Origin: CAUZIZ01 sp965218775
GTDB taxonomy: Bacteria; Acidobacteriota; UBA6911; RPQK01; JAJDTT01
Direction: 5' to 3'
NCBI GenBank assembly: GCA_965218775.1
Contig: CBDCLS010000006.1
Span: 2,356,001-2,420,000, forward strand
DNA length: 64,000 bases
Part shown: positions 29,381 to 37,715 of the stretch, one piece after another
Layout: each line of letters opens with the position of its first letter
Position numbering within the stretch: the stretch's first letter is position 1
Made by a program: the position numbers and the translations under genes
The notes under the pieces: generated by a model
Told to the model about the DNA's origin: nothing
Databases searched by the model: none
What the model saw: the letters and a program-made list of their open reading frames with translations, nothing else

Positions 29381-30011
29381 TCATTCTTCCACCATCCTGA
29401 TCTTTCCTATCATCACCACGTCCTCGGTGTTGAAGTTGAATCCGGTGGCCGGCTCCCCTCCAGTGATATAGATGGTGTCCCCGAGCAGGGTAGCTTGGAT
29501 CGTATTCATTCCGTAAGGCATGGGGCGATCCAGGACCGACCAGGTGTCTCGCAGGATCGTAGACCAGGACCTGATCGTGGAAACCCCTCCATTCGTCTTC
29601 TGAGGCGGGTGGCCGGTTGGATCTGCCCGACTGCCTCCGCGTCCTCCCAGGACCACGATCCCGCGCGACGACGCCGGTGGTATAGAATGTCTGGAGGTCT
29701 AGTGCCTGGACCGCGGCATCGTGTTCCCGGATCCCGATTCCCGGGGCGATGACCAGATGACCGTTCAGGACTCCAGCGACACCGCCCTTTACCGGCAGCG
29801 GCATATCCGGTCCGAGCTCCCAGTCAATGATGATGGGGGAAGAGGCTGTGTCGGGAAACTGGAGTTGGGGATATACGTGGAGCAACTCATAGCCCTCCAG
29901 CGTGCCCCGAGCCTGATCCTTTTTGACCGTGGGAAACTCTTCGGCCAGAATCCAGCCCCAGAAACAGCCGAATGCCAACAGCGAACCGATGCTCAGGCGA
30001 ATCCGTTTCAT
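29381..30011 (-). pseudogene. Kelch-repeat/galactose-oxidase-like pseudogene
   Basis: Starts MKRIRLSIGSLLAFGCFWGW (signal peptide) and reads IIIDWELGPDMPLPVKGGVAGVLNGHLVIAPG in pieces, a kelch blade. The C-terminal part, RDTWSVLDRPMPYGMNTIQA and DTIYITGGEPATGFNFNTED, sits in a different frame and stops at 29381. The frame switch is near 29640-29660, and the protein is about 100 residues shorter than a usual six- or seven-bladed kelch domain, so an internal deletion accompanied the frameshift. AAGGGG lies nine bases before the start. Non-functional as read. Confidence 0.7.
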
Positions 30012-30931
30012 GGATCTGACCCCTTCATTTCAGGTCAAGAGGAATTGGTCTTCGGCCGCGAAATCCACCGAAATCTCCCTGGTCCACCCAGGGGAAAGTT
30101 CAAGAAAGCCCCCCGGCGTGATCCTACTCCCAGGTAATGGACTGCAGAATGGTTGGATCCATTTCTCGGATAAACATATACGGCGCTCCTCGGCCAGATC
30201 GAGCGCTTCACTCAACGTCCTTCCGGATTTGACCTCCTGACCCGCGATTCTCACCAAGTTGAAGTGGGCCACCAGCTGCGCTGGATCCTTCAGGTAGAAA
30301 CTCGTTGAGTTTCAGGTCAGTGTCCCCCCGGCTGCGCCGCCCCATTCGAGAACGAAACTTTGGCACCAACAGACGGCAGTGATTGCCCGAATCCTTCGAA
30401 ATTCGCTTGTTCGATATTCTGCGGTTCAACATTCATCGGTTGCCTTCTCCAAAGCAAGGAAAAAGGCGAAATCACAAACCGTAGAACACCGAACATGCGA
30501 ACGCCGAACCGTCTTCCTTAGCCTTCGAAATTCGCTTGTTCGATATTCTGCGGTTCAGGATTCATCGGTTGCCTCCTCCAGAACCAAGGAAAAAGGCGAA
30601 ATCACAAACCGCAGAACACCGAACATGCGAACTCCGAAGTCGGGCGCAGCGGTGAAGTTTCAGCTTAGTTTACAGCCAAGCTCGCGGATCCAGAACCCAC
30701 CGGGAGAGAAATGGCTCCCCCAGTTTTGAGTGCAGGAGTCGGGCTGGGGACTCCCAGAATATCCACCGTCTGATCCTGTTTTCAGCTGGCCTTTTTCCCT
30801 ACAAATATTTATAATAGAAAGAATTAGAACTTATGGAGGGGAGCGCTTCAATACAGTTGAAGCGGGGTGGTCGTGGCGCCCACTTTTTGTTTTAGGGAAG
30901 ACCCCTCGTCGAGATCGATCAAGGAGCACCC
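30012..30931. other. Gene-poor stretch with repeat pair
   Basis: A minus-strand frame at 30030-30272 (HFNLVRIAGQEVKSGRTLSEALDLAEER...) ends 18 bases before the kelch start and may be the tail of another decayed gene; I cannot name it. 30393-30638 is a tandem palindromic repeat. 30790-30850 is AT-rich (AAATATTTATAATAG) and could hold the promoter of the next gene. Confidence 0.4.
30393..30638. repeat. Two tandem 129-bp palindromic repeat units
   Basis: Units start at 30393 and 30522, each CCTTCGAAATTCGCTTGTTC... and ending ...ACCGAACATGCGAAC. Within each, the start (TTCGCTTGTTCGATATTCTG) and end (reverse complement TTCGCATGTTCGGTGTTCT) form a long imperfect hairpin. The units differ at several positions, so this is not a trivial assembly repeat. 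Confidence 0.8.
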
Positions 30932-32002
30932 ATGTATCGGCAACACCCGTCCTGTATTTTGCTCATCTGGCTCGTCCTGATGTTGGGGTCTTTTGCGACC
31001 GCCCGGGACGCCCTTTCCAAGGAACATCGAATTGTTACGGAGAACCTCCCTTCGAATCTGTCAGCAACCTCCCCAGTTCGCCAGGTCGTCACCCGGCAAG
31101 AGAGTGGCAACCGGACCATTGAGCGCCGGGTTCTGGAAGGTCCCTCGATCAACGGAGGTTCTGAAGTCATTCTGGAGGTGACCGAGGACATCGTCCGGTT
31201 CGACGACCAGAGAACCGAACGGACTCGGCAGGAATTTGGGACCGATCCGGACGGCAGGCCAAAACTGATTCGCAGCATCCAGGAGGAACGCCGTCAACTG
31301 CCCGACGGAGGGGAGCGGGTGGTTCGAGATTTTTCAGAACCGGATTTGAACGGGCGCTTGCAAAACGTTCGCCGGGAAATCCAGGAAACCGAGCCGGTGG
31401 GACCCGGAGTCGATCGGACCCAGATCGAAGTCTTGACCCCGAGCATCAATCGAAGTGGTCTGGAGCTCTCCAGCCTGATCGAACAGACCGAGCGACGCCA
31501 AGGGGACCAACTACTGGAGAGCGATCGGATTACCTACACCACCCATCCCGGGAGTTCGAGCTGGGAGGCTCTGGAACGCCATGTTACCCAACACGAGTAC
31601 GCTGCGGGTGAAACACGGACGGTTGAACAGATTTATCAACCGGATGCCAGTCAGAACTTGTCCCTGAGTCAACAGATTGTCCGCAAGGAGCGCCGTACTG
31701 GAGAAGGCCGCCAGGAAACCTCCGAGGAGCACTATGCCCGGGATGTTCCAGGAATGGCCCGCTCCTCGGAACCGACTCTCCACCGGCAGGTGCACGAGGT
31801 TCGCACCAGACGTTCCGACGGAGGTGGACGGATGGTGAGAGAGATCCAGGAATTGCGGGTGGACCGCTTCGTGGTTGTGGAACGAATTGTGGAAGAGTCC
31901 CGACCATTGCGTGAGGGCGGGGTGGAAACCGAGCGAGAAGTCCAGAGGCGCGACGTGAGTGGAAATCTCCGGACGGTCGGGACCAGCAGAAGCAGAGATT
32001 AA
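30932..32002 (+). CDS. Secreted, highly charged repeat protein of unknown function
   Basis: 356 residues with a signal peptide (ILLIWLVLMLGSFATA). The mature part is rich in Arg, Glu and Gln and made of recurring short beta-type units (VVTRQESGNRTIERRVLEG, RSIQEERRQLPDGGERVVRD, VHEVRTRRSDGGGRMVREIQ and similar), roughly every 35-45 residues, alternating an [RQ]xxRRxxDG turn with a following RxIQE strand. No enzyme motif is seen. AGGAG six bases before ATG 30932 supports the start. Possibly a periplasmic or surface structural protein; I do not recognise the family. Confidence 0.65.
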   Translation: MYRQHPSCILLIWLVLMLGSFATARDALSKEHRIVTENLPSNLSATSPVRQVVTRQESGNRTIERRVLEGPSINGGSEVILEVTEDIVRFDDQRTERTRQEFGTDPDGRPKLIRSIQEERRQLPDGGERVVRDFSEPDLNGRLQNVRREIQETEPVGPGVDRTQIEVLTPSINRSGLELSSLIEQTERRQGDQLLESDRITYTTHPGSSSWEALERHVTQHEYAAGETRTVEQIYQPDASQNLSLSQQIVRKERRTGEGRQETSEEHYARDVPGMARSSEPTLHRQVHEVRTRRSDGGGRMVREIQELRVDRFVVVERIVEESRPLREGGVETEREVQRRDVSGNLRTVGTSRSRD

Positions 32003-32046
32003 CCTAGCGCGCACTATGCATAAGGCGTCGTCGCGGCACAAGACTA

Positions 32047-32163
32047 TGTCCCTATGAAGTCGCCGACCCACTCGGTAGAGGTGGAATAGGCGAGGTCTAC
32101 CGAGCCACCGAGACGCGCCTGGACCGTACAGTAGCCATCAAAATCCTTCCCCAGCATCTGGGC
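32047..32163 (+). pseudogene. Kinase N-lobe relic
   Basis: Reads YEVADPLGRGGIGEVYRATE then TRLDRTVAIKILPQHL, the glycine loop and catalytic-lysine strand of a serine/threonine kinase, and ends there. It has no start codon context and nothing downstream, so it is a fragment. It is the only kinase relic here on the plus strand. Confidence 0.75.
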
Positions 32164-32348
32164 CGCTGCACAAGTACGGGCATTTGGCCAGATTCTGGGA
32201 GCGCTTACTGATTTCAATGTCGACCTCGCCCTCGGGCCCCAAGTGCAACTCTATTTGGGACTGATGGGCCTCTATTACTGGAACAGCGGTATGGCCCAAC
32301 CCTCGATGAGAAGCGTGAGCGGAGATGCTGAAAGGGTACTCCATGGGC

Positions 32349-34109
32349 TCAGTGAGCCGTGTCGGTCGCTGGTTCGTAGACTGGATCGCCTCTGTGAAGG
32401 CGCAGGGCCACCCGAAGTGTCTGCTGCATGGCCCGTTGCGTCGGGGAATGGGCGGCCAGATAGCGTGCCGCTCCAACCATCACCAGCCGCTTCTCATCAG
32501 CATCCTCCAACTCCTGGTACTGACGAATCGCCGCCTCCAACATCTGGAAGCTGTGGAACTCAGCGTCCTCCCGAAGCAAGCTCTCAGCCATCGTACGAAT
32601 CAGCTCTCCACCGTCTCCGGTCGCCTCCAGATAGCTGTAGACGAGCTGGCCAGCCGCGTCAGTCTGTTGTTGGAGGTTCATCAGGTCCAGCAGCTCCGTG
32701 TGCAGTGAGTCGATCTCCCTCCGATTCCCCATTCTTCGATTGGAAGCAGGCAATCGGGCCGGTGGGATGTTGAAGAAGCGATCGAGATAGACACGCATGG
32801 CACCGTGGAAGACTCCTCGCAAGAGTTCGGGGGATTGGTTTCGTTTCAACAATTGGTGCAGTGCATTGGCATAGCTGAAACTGTGGAGCACGGCAATCCA
32901 GTCGGCAAATTCGTTCTGAACGTGGAAGCGGACAATGCGCAGGGCCGCCGCATACGCTATCGCCTGAGCCAGTTGCACGGGTTGGGCCCCTTGGCGAATG
33001 GCGTCTTTGAGCGCCTCAATTGGGGTGTAGGGATCGTCGCTGAAGAGGGCCTCAGTGAAGTCTTCCGGTTTGCTCCAGGTCTTGTCCCGTCCTGCCTCGA
33101 CCAAGCTGGGGAGCCCATCGAACGCTTCTCGTAGCAGGGGCAGCAAATCGATGGGATGTCGCCAAGCGTTGCGCTCCTCGCTGCGCACTGCGGTGCAAAG
33201 CGGTCGGATCAGGGACGGCAGAACGCGGCCAGCGTGTTCCCAACCAACCCGGTCCAGCAGTTCGAAAGCTTTGTTGATGAAGTCCACCACGTGGCCATCG
33301 TCCAAGTAGAAATGATCGGTTGCGGCTGTCACGACGATGTCGGCCAACTGGGCGTCCGTCATTCCCTTATGTATCGCTGTTAGCAGACAGCGCTCGGCCC
33401 CTTCGGTGCTACGCACCTCGACGAAGTAGCGAAACCAGCGCTTGAGATGTTCCTGCGGGATGTCCTGGTTGTGAAGTGGCTGGATTTTGAACTTGGGGGT
33501 CTGACCGGCACAGTCGCGGGCGATGTGCACCAGGCCGTGATACAGCGGAGCAATTCGCTCCTCGCCCTGCAGGTGGTCGCAGAGGTTGGACATCGCGCTC
33601 AGGATGGTGAGGCCGGAGCTCCAGTCCTCGCGATGCTTCACCCCATATGAGGCACCCTGTCTGGCGATCTCGCTGTGGGACACTCCGCTGTGATGCAGAC
33701 CGACCACGGATTTACCCACGATCAGATTGAGGTTCTGTTCCAGTCCCTCCTGCAGTCGTCGGGTCCAGCGTTTGACGGGATCGGTCTGTGGCGGAGTGGT
33801 GTCCAGAAAGACCTCTCCGTCCCTGACCTCCACCGCATAGGAATCGACATCGTCGGCGAACAGATTGAAGGTGCATCCGCTGACCAGATCGAAGCGGGCG
33901 TGATGCCAATAGCAGGTGAGGATGCCGTCTTCAACCGTCCCGCGGTGCAGGGGGAAGCCCATGTGAGGACAGCGGTTATCAACGGCATGGAGCTTATCGC
34001 CGTGATGAAAGATGACGATGGGTACTGGCCCCTGGGATATCAGCAGGGGACTCTTTCCCTGAACCTCCTTCAGGGAACCAACGTGGATGACCCCATTCTT
34101 CCGGTCCAT
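32349..34109 (-). CDS. Rieske 2Fe-2S protein with large helical domain
   Basis: 586 residues. The first 110 form a Rieske domain: C47-P-H49 and C66-YW-H69 bind a [2Fe-2S] cluster (RCPHMGFPLHRG and LTCYWHHARFDLVSG), giving the ferredoxin-type rather than membrane cytochrome type. The remaining 475 residues are alpha-helical, rich in Leu/Ala and aromatic residues (LYHGLVHIARDCAG, TAATDHFYLDDGHVVDFINK, AIAYAAALRIVRFH), and are not a ring-hydroxylating oxygenase catalytic domain as I know it. It may be a redox enzyme acting on a hydrophobic substrate, with the helical part as the catalytic or substrate domain. No signal peptide; cytoplasmic. Stands alone. Confidence 0.75.
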   Translation of the reverse strand: MDRKNGVIHVGSLKEVQGKSPLLISQGPVPIVIFHHGDKLHAVDNRCPHMGFPLHRGTVEDGILTCYWHHARFDLVSGCTFNLFADDVDSYAVEVRDGEVFLDTTPPQTDPVKRWTRRLQEGLEQNLNLIVGKSVVGLHHSGVSHSEIARQGASYGVKHREDWSSGLTILSAMSNLCDHLQGEERIAPLYHGLVHIARDCAGQTPKFKIQPLHNQDIPQEHLKRWFRYFVEVRSTEGAERCLLTAIHKGMTDAQLADIVVTAATDHFYLDDGHVVDFINKAFELLDRVGWEHAGRVLPSLIRPLCTAVRSEERNAWRHPIDLLPLLREAFDGLPSLVEAGRDKTWSKPEDFTEALFSDDPYTPIEALKDAIRQGAQPVQLAQAIAYAAALRIVRFHVQNEFADWIAVLHSFSYANALHQLLKRNQSPELLRGVFHGAMRVYLDRFFNIPPARLPASNRRMGNRREIDSLHTELLDLMNLQQQTDAAGQLVYSYLEATGDGGELIRTMAESLLREDAEFHSFQMLEAAIRQYQELEDADEKRLVMVGAARYLAAHSPTQRAMQQTLRVALRLHRGDPVYEPATDTAH

Positions 34110-34711
34110 GATGCCGACCTCCTTACCTCAGACCAGGCTGCGAATCTCGATCGTAACAAATATGAGCTCGGCTAGCCGCTAAACCTGGAAGACCACTGCC
34201 GAACCTGGTTCGAGGCCTTCGACGATTGTGGAGCGGTAGCAGGTCACGTTGAAGGCTCCTACATGCACGGCGTTGCTGCCGGTGTGACACCAGTAGTATT
34301 CGCAAGATATCATCACAAGACTCACAGGGAAGCTCCGCCAAGGTATTGTGGGTGAATCTCGCAGGGACATCTTTCCGAAGGGGGCAGCCACTGTAGGTCT
34401 GCTGTGCCATAGCCAAGCGGGGCGCCGTGGCCTCATTGGTACAAAATACTAGCAGTCTGTACGAGAGGGAAAGGCCGTGGAAGGAAACGGTTTGAGAGTC
34501 GGAATCATCCCCGTTTTCTTTTTAGCGGGGGGCTTCGGGCTGATCCGGAAGGTGACCAGGCCCAGCTCATGTTCAGCATCATAATACCTGTTTTGAGAGC
34601 ACTGGGGTTGGCCCCTTTTTTCACCCATGACGGGGCCGATAGCTATAGGGAATCTCCCACGGTAGAATTATTCTCGAAGTTCAGATACAGTCCACTCAGC
34701 ACAGGCCAACG
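34110..34711. other. Non-coding or decayed stretch before dipeptidase gene
   Basis: A minus-strand frame near 34179-34436 includes PVSLVMISCEYYWCHTGSNA and EGLEPGSAVVFQV; it may be the tail of a lost gene but no family is recognised. The remainder (34440-34711) shows nothing beyond the region upstream of the next gene. Confidence 0.3.
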
Positions 34712-34928
34712 ATGAACTGGGATCCCCTTTCCAGGCGAGGTTTCCTTCAACAGTCAGCCGCTACTCTGAGTCTGTCCCAAGCCCTATACGCCCAGAGGAA
34801 GTCTTTTACCCCAGCGGACTTCCGTCAGTTCCAGCTTCGGAAAGAGCCGGCCGAGAGAGTGGAGGCGGGCCGCCAGATCATCCTGGCAGAGTTGAAGCCG
34901 ACCCAGGCCCAACTCCAGAGGGGGCTAG

Positions 34929-36618
34929 CCCGGATTTCTCAAGGAGAAAGCCGAAAGGGCGATTTTAGTCGATTTCTCGACGCCGGTCTGGGTCAAAGGC
35001 GCCGCTGAGGGCGGTGCAGAGTACGACAGGCGTCGTGAGGCCTGTGTCGAGCGCGGAAAACCGGTTTTTCAGACACACCTCAGGCGCCTCAGTTGCAGAC
35101 GGCTGGGATTTCCGACTTTCCTTGGCTCAACCGAGCTGTTGAAGCTGGGCCAAGGCTTGGGCATAGAGTGCTTGGTAAGGATAACCCTCGCTCAAGGACA
35201 GACTCACCCGCCGGACACTGACCCGAATCTGGCCTCCTATCTTCAACAGTTTGAGGCGAATTGTCTGGCATTGCGCCTTCGCCCACTGGGTCCCCTTCAA
35301 AGCGACACGCCTCAACGTGTGCAGCAGATTATAGGCCACCGAGGAGAACCACAACCGCAGCTGATTGCTCTTGATGAGGTGCGTCGAGGTCCGATCGGCA
35401 AACAGCTCCAGCTGCTGTTCCTTGATCCGATTCTCCGCCTCCCCTCGCGCGCAGTACAGCTGCTCGTACAGCTTTTGGGCGGGCCACCGCTTCGCTCCCA
35501 GCGAGGTGACGACAAAGCGGGGATTGGATCCCTTACCCGTGGACTCGGCCTTGCCCACCACTCGCCGCTCTTGACTCCAGCTCTTGCGCGTCTGGTAACG
35601 AAAGTCCTTATAGACTCGGGCGCTGCTGCCGCTCGCTTGTTGAAGCGCCTGGGCCTGTTCCAGCTCCGACTCCAGGGTCCCCTCTAAGCGCTGATTGCGG
35701 GCCAGACCGAAGACGTAATCCACTCGATGCTCCTCACACCATTTCATCAACGCCTCGCGCGCAAAGCTGCTGTCCGCCCGCAGCGTAATGCGGACCTTCG
35801 GCCACTTCGCCCGCAGTTGTCCCACGATCCGCTCCATCTCCTGGACCGCTCCTTCGGAGCCATCCAGATTCGACACCCGTAGCTTGGCCCCCAGCACATA
35901 CCCCTCGCAAAACACATACAGGGGCAGGTAGCAGTAACACCGGTAGTAGCCATGGTAGAAACGACCCTCCTGCTCTCCGTGCAGCGGATCATCCGTCGCA
36001 TCCAGGTCCAACACCAGCTCCTTGGGTTTACCGCCTCGCACCCGAATGAACTGCTCCACCAAAAACGCTTCCACCGCCGCTTCATCCACCGGCGTCTTGC
36101 GATATTTATCCTGCGTCACCGAGGACAACTCCAAACGATTGAGTGTGCTCTTGCCGGCACACGCCTTGCCCCGATCCGCTTCCGCTCGCCGATCCCTCCC
36201 CAAGGGATCTTCCTTGCCCACCAACACCGCCATCAGCGGATCCGTCCGTAGCTCCTCATGATCGTTGAGATCCTCATAGCCCAAGGCCAGTCCATAAATC
36301 CGCTGCCCCACCAGCTCCTCCACACTGAACTCGGTGAAGCGAGGATCGCGCCGGTCCCCAAAGCAGGCGGCCAAGCCGCGAATGAACCCATAGCGGCTCT
36401 CCACCTCCCGTAACAGCAACCCTCCGGCGTCTGAAGTGATCTGTCCCCCGTTGAATTCTGCCTCCACTCGGCGACCCTCCAGCCCTTGAAACTCCAGCTT
36501 AGAAGCGATACACTCTGTCGTCATAGTAGTCAGCTCCTTGTGTTTGTTAAGTCTTTGTTAACACAGACTTTATACCACATTGAGCTGACTGCTTTTTCTT
36601 ATCCTTGAGAAATCCGGG
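34929..36618 (-). mobile_element. IS1380-like insertion sequence, copy 2 (1690 bp)
   Basis: Same ends (CCCGGATTTCTCAAGGA) and length as copy 1, opposite orientation. Target duplication CTAG at 34925-34928 and 36619-36622. It interrupts the M19 dipeptidase gene. Confidence 0.93.
35127..36524 (-). CDS. IS1380-family transposase, copy 2
   Basis: 465 residues, almost the same as copy 1, with the same DATDDPLHG, RADSSFAREAL and GEAENRIKEQQ motifs intact. Scattered substitutions (for example VGKAES for VGKAEY, and EQLYC for EELYC) show the two copies have had time to diverge slightly. Probably functional. Confidence 0.93.
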   Translation of the reverse strand: MTTECIASKLEFQGLEGRRVEAEFNGGQITSDAGGLLLREVESRYGFIRGLAACFGDRRDPRFTEFSVEELVGQRIYGLALGYEDLNDHEELRTDPLMAVLVGKEDPLGRDRRAEADRGKACAGKSTLNRLELSSVTQDKYRKTPVDEAAVEAFLVEQFIRVRGGKPKELVLDLDATDDPLHGEQEGRFYHGYYRCYCYLPLYVFCEGYVLGAKLRVSNLDGSEGAVQEMERIVGQLRAKWPKVRITLRADSSFAREALMKWCEEHRVDYVFGLARNQRLEGTLESELEQAQALQQASGSSARVYKDFRYQTRKSWSQERRVVGKAESTGKGSNPRFVVTSLGAKRWPAQKLYEQLYCARGEAENRIKEQQLELFADRTSTHLIKSNQLRLWFSSVAYNLLHTLRRVALKGTQWAKAQCQTIRLKLLKIGGQIRVSVRRVSLSLSEGYPYQALYAQALAQLQQLG

Positions 36619-37125
36619 CTAGATCTGCATTTCAACCATCTGGCCCACGCGGGCCACCGGACGGCGCTGGAGGTGATCGAAGCCTCCGAGGCTCCGGTCT
36701 ACAACGCCCATGTGGCCTGCAAGGCCATCTATGATCGTCCCAGCTTCATCGCCAACCAGGACGACCACTACCTGCGAAGCCTGGCCGGGAAAGGAGGTCT
36801 GGCCGCGGTCTATGCGTGGCCGGGGCAGTTGTCAGACAGGGAGTCGCCTACCTTTGACGACTTTGCCCGGCATCTGGAGCACGCCATCCAGGTGGCGGGT
36901 ATCGATCATGTGGCCATCGGGACAGACCTGACGTTTCTGCCTCACCCCACCGCCTCGGGAATCCACAAACCCCATGCCATGGACTGGAGCAACTGGCCCT
37001 ACTTCACGGTCGGCCTGGTCTGTCGGGGATTCAACGACAACGAGATCCGGAAGATCCTGGGGGAGAACTTCCTGAGCTTCACCCGCCAGGTTCTGGACCG
37101 AAAGCCCTGGGGTCCCCTGATCTGA

Positions 37126-37711
37126 TCTCCCGGAGCACCAAGAATCGTAAGATCTTCCTCTGAGTCGTGCGGTGAAACTCCTCTGGGCTATTCCCCCCTT
37201 GGTTGGAGGGCGGATAGGTTTTGACCATTCACCAGTGGGGGACCCGGAGACGATCCATCCGAGGCTGATATATGTCGGCTAAGATTCCCGGGCGAATCTG
37301 GGAGAAGATCTCCGAGGTTCCCAATCCGGCTGGCTGTCCCGAGCGATACGCCGACGTTCTTTGCCGACTTCCGGACGACACCTTGCTGTTGCCCGTCGCA
37401 ACCACGATAGATGTCGCCCCCGACGCCGATCGGATAGTTCATTACTGGGCGATCCGTTGGCGACCGGTCCGGGAATAGCGCATTGGCTTGAATCGCATCT
37501 TCCGCCCTCTGTCCCCCCGAAAAACTCCATCCAACCGATTAGGAGGCACAAGGCGCAGGCTTAGTACACTGGAACACAGCACAGTTCATCTAGATCTGTC
37601 GGGTTTCGACTACCAAAGCGCTACTATTACAACGTCGGGGAGGGTCACACTCGAAACTGGGATGACTACAAAGAGTTCAGCTTTATCTCACGCTTTGTGG
37701 CCTGTTCACTG
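37126..37711. other. Gap with a possible small ORF and a broken frame at the IS edge
   Basis: 37272-37478 (+) encodes 68 residues from ATG after GAGG (MSAKIPGRIWEKISEVPNPA ... VHYWAIRWRP); a small gene is possible but unsupported by any family. At 37608-37711 a plus-strand frame reads RYYYNVGEGHTRNWDDYKEF, somewhat like an EVE-type domain start, and is cut by the 2.1-kb IS at CTAG 37712-37715. Confidence 0.35.
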
Positions 37712-37715
37712 CTAG

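Larger units (their letters stand above)
34712..37125 (+). pseudogene. M19 (renal dipeptidase-type) gene split by IS1380 copy 2
   Basis: The 5' part (34712-34928) begins MNWDPLSRRGFLQQSAATLS, a twin-arginine signal, and runs to LKPTQAQLQRGL. The 3' part (36619-37125) carries AGHRTALEVIEASEAPVYNA, the metal-site region NAHVACKAIYDRP, VAGIDHVAIGTDLTFLP and the C-terminus FTRQVLDRKPWGPLI. If the IS and one CTAG are removed, the frame is continuous across the junction (LQRGLDLHFNHLAHAG). The joined protein would be only about 240 residues, against about 400 for the family. The metal-binding N-terminal half of the domain is missing, so a deletion preceded the insertion. Non-functional. Confidence 0.85.

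Noticed and set aside
30393..30638. Possible CRISPR array
   Set aside because: Only two units of 129 bases with internal hairpins and no short regularly spaced repeats; no cas genes.
34510..34540. CCCCG ... CGGGG hairpin as terminator
   Set aside because: Long T-rich loop and no T-tract after the stem.
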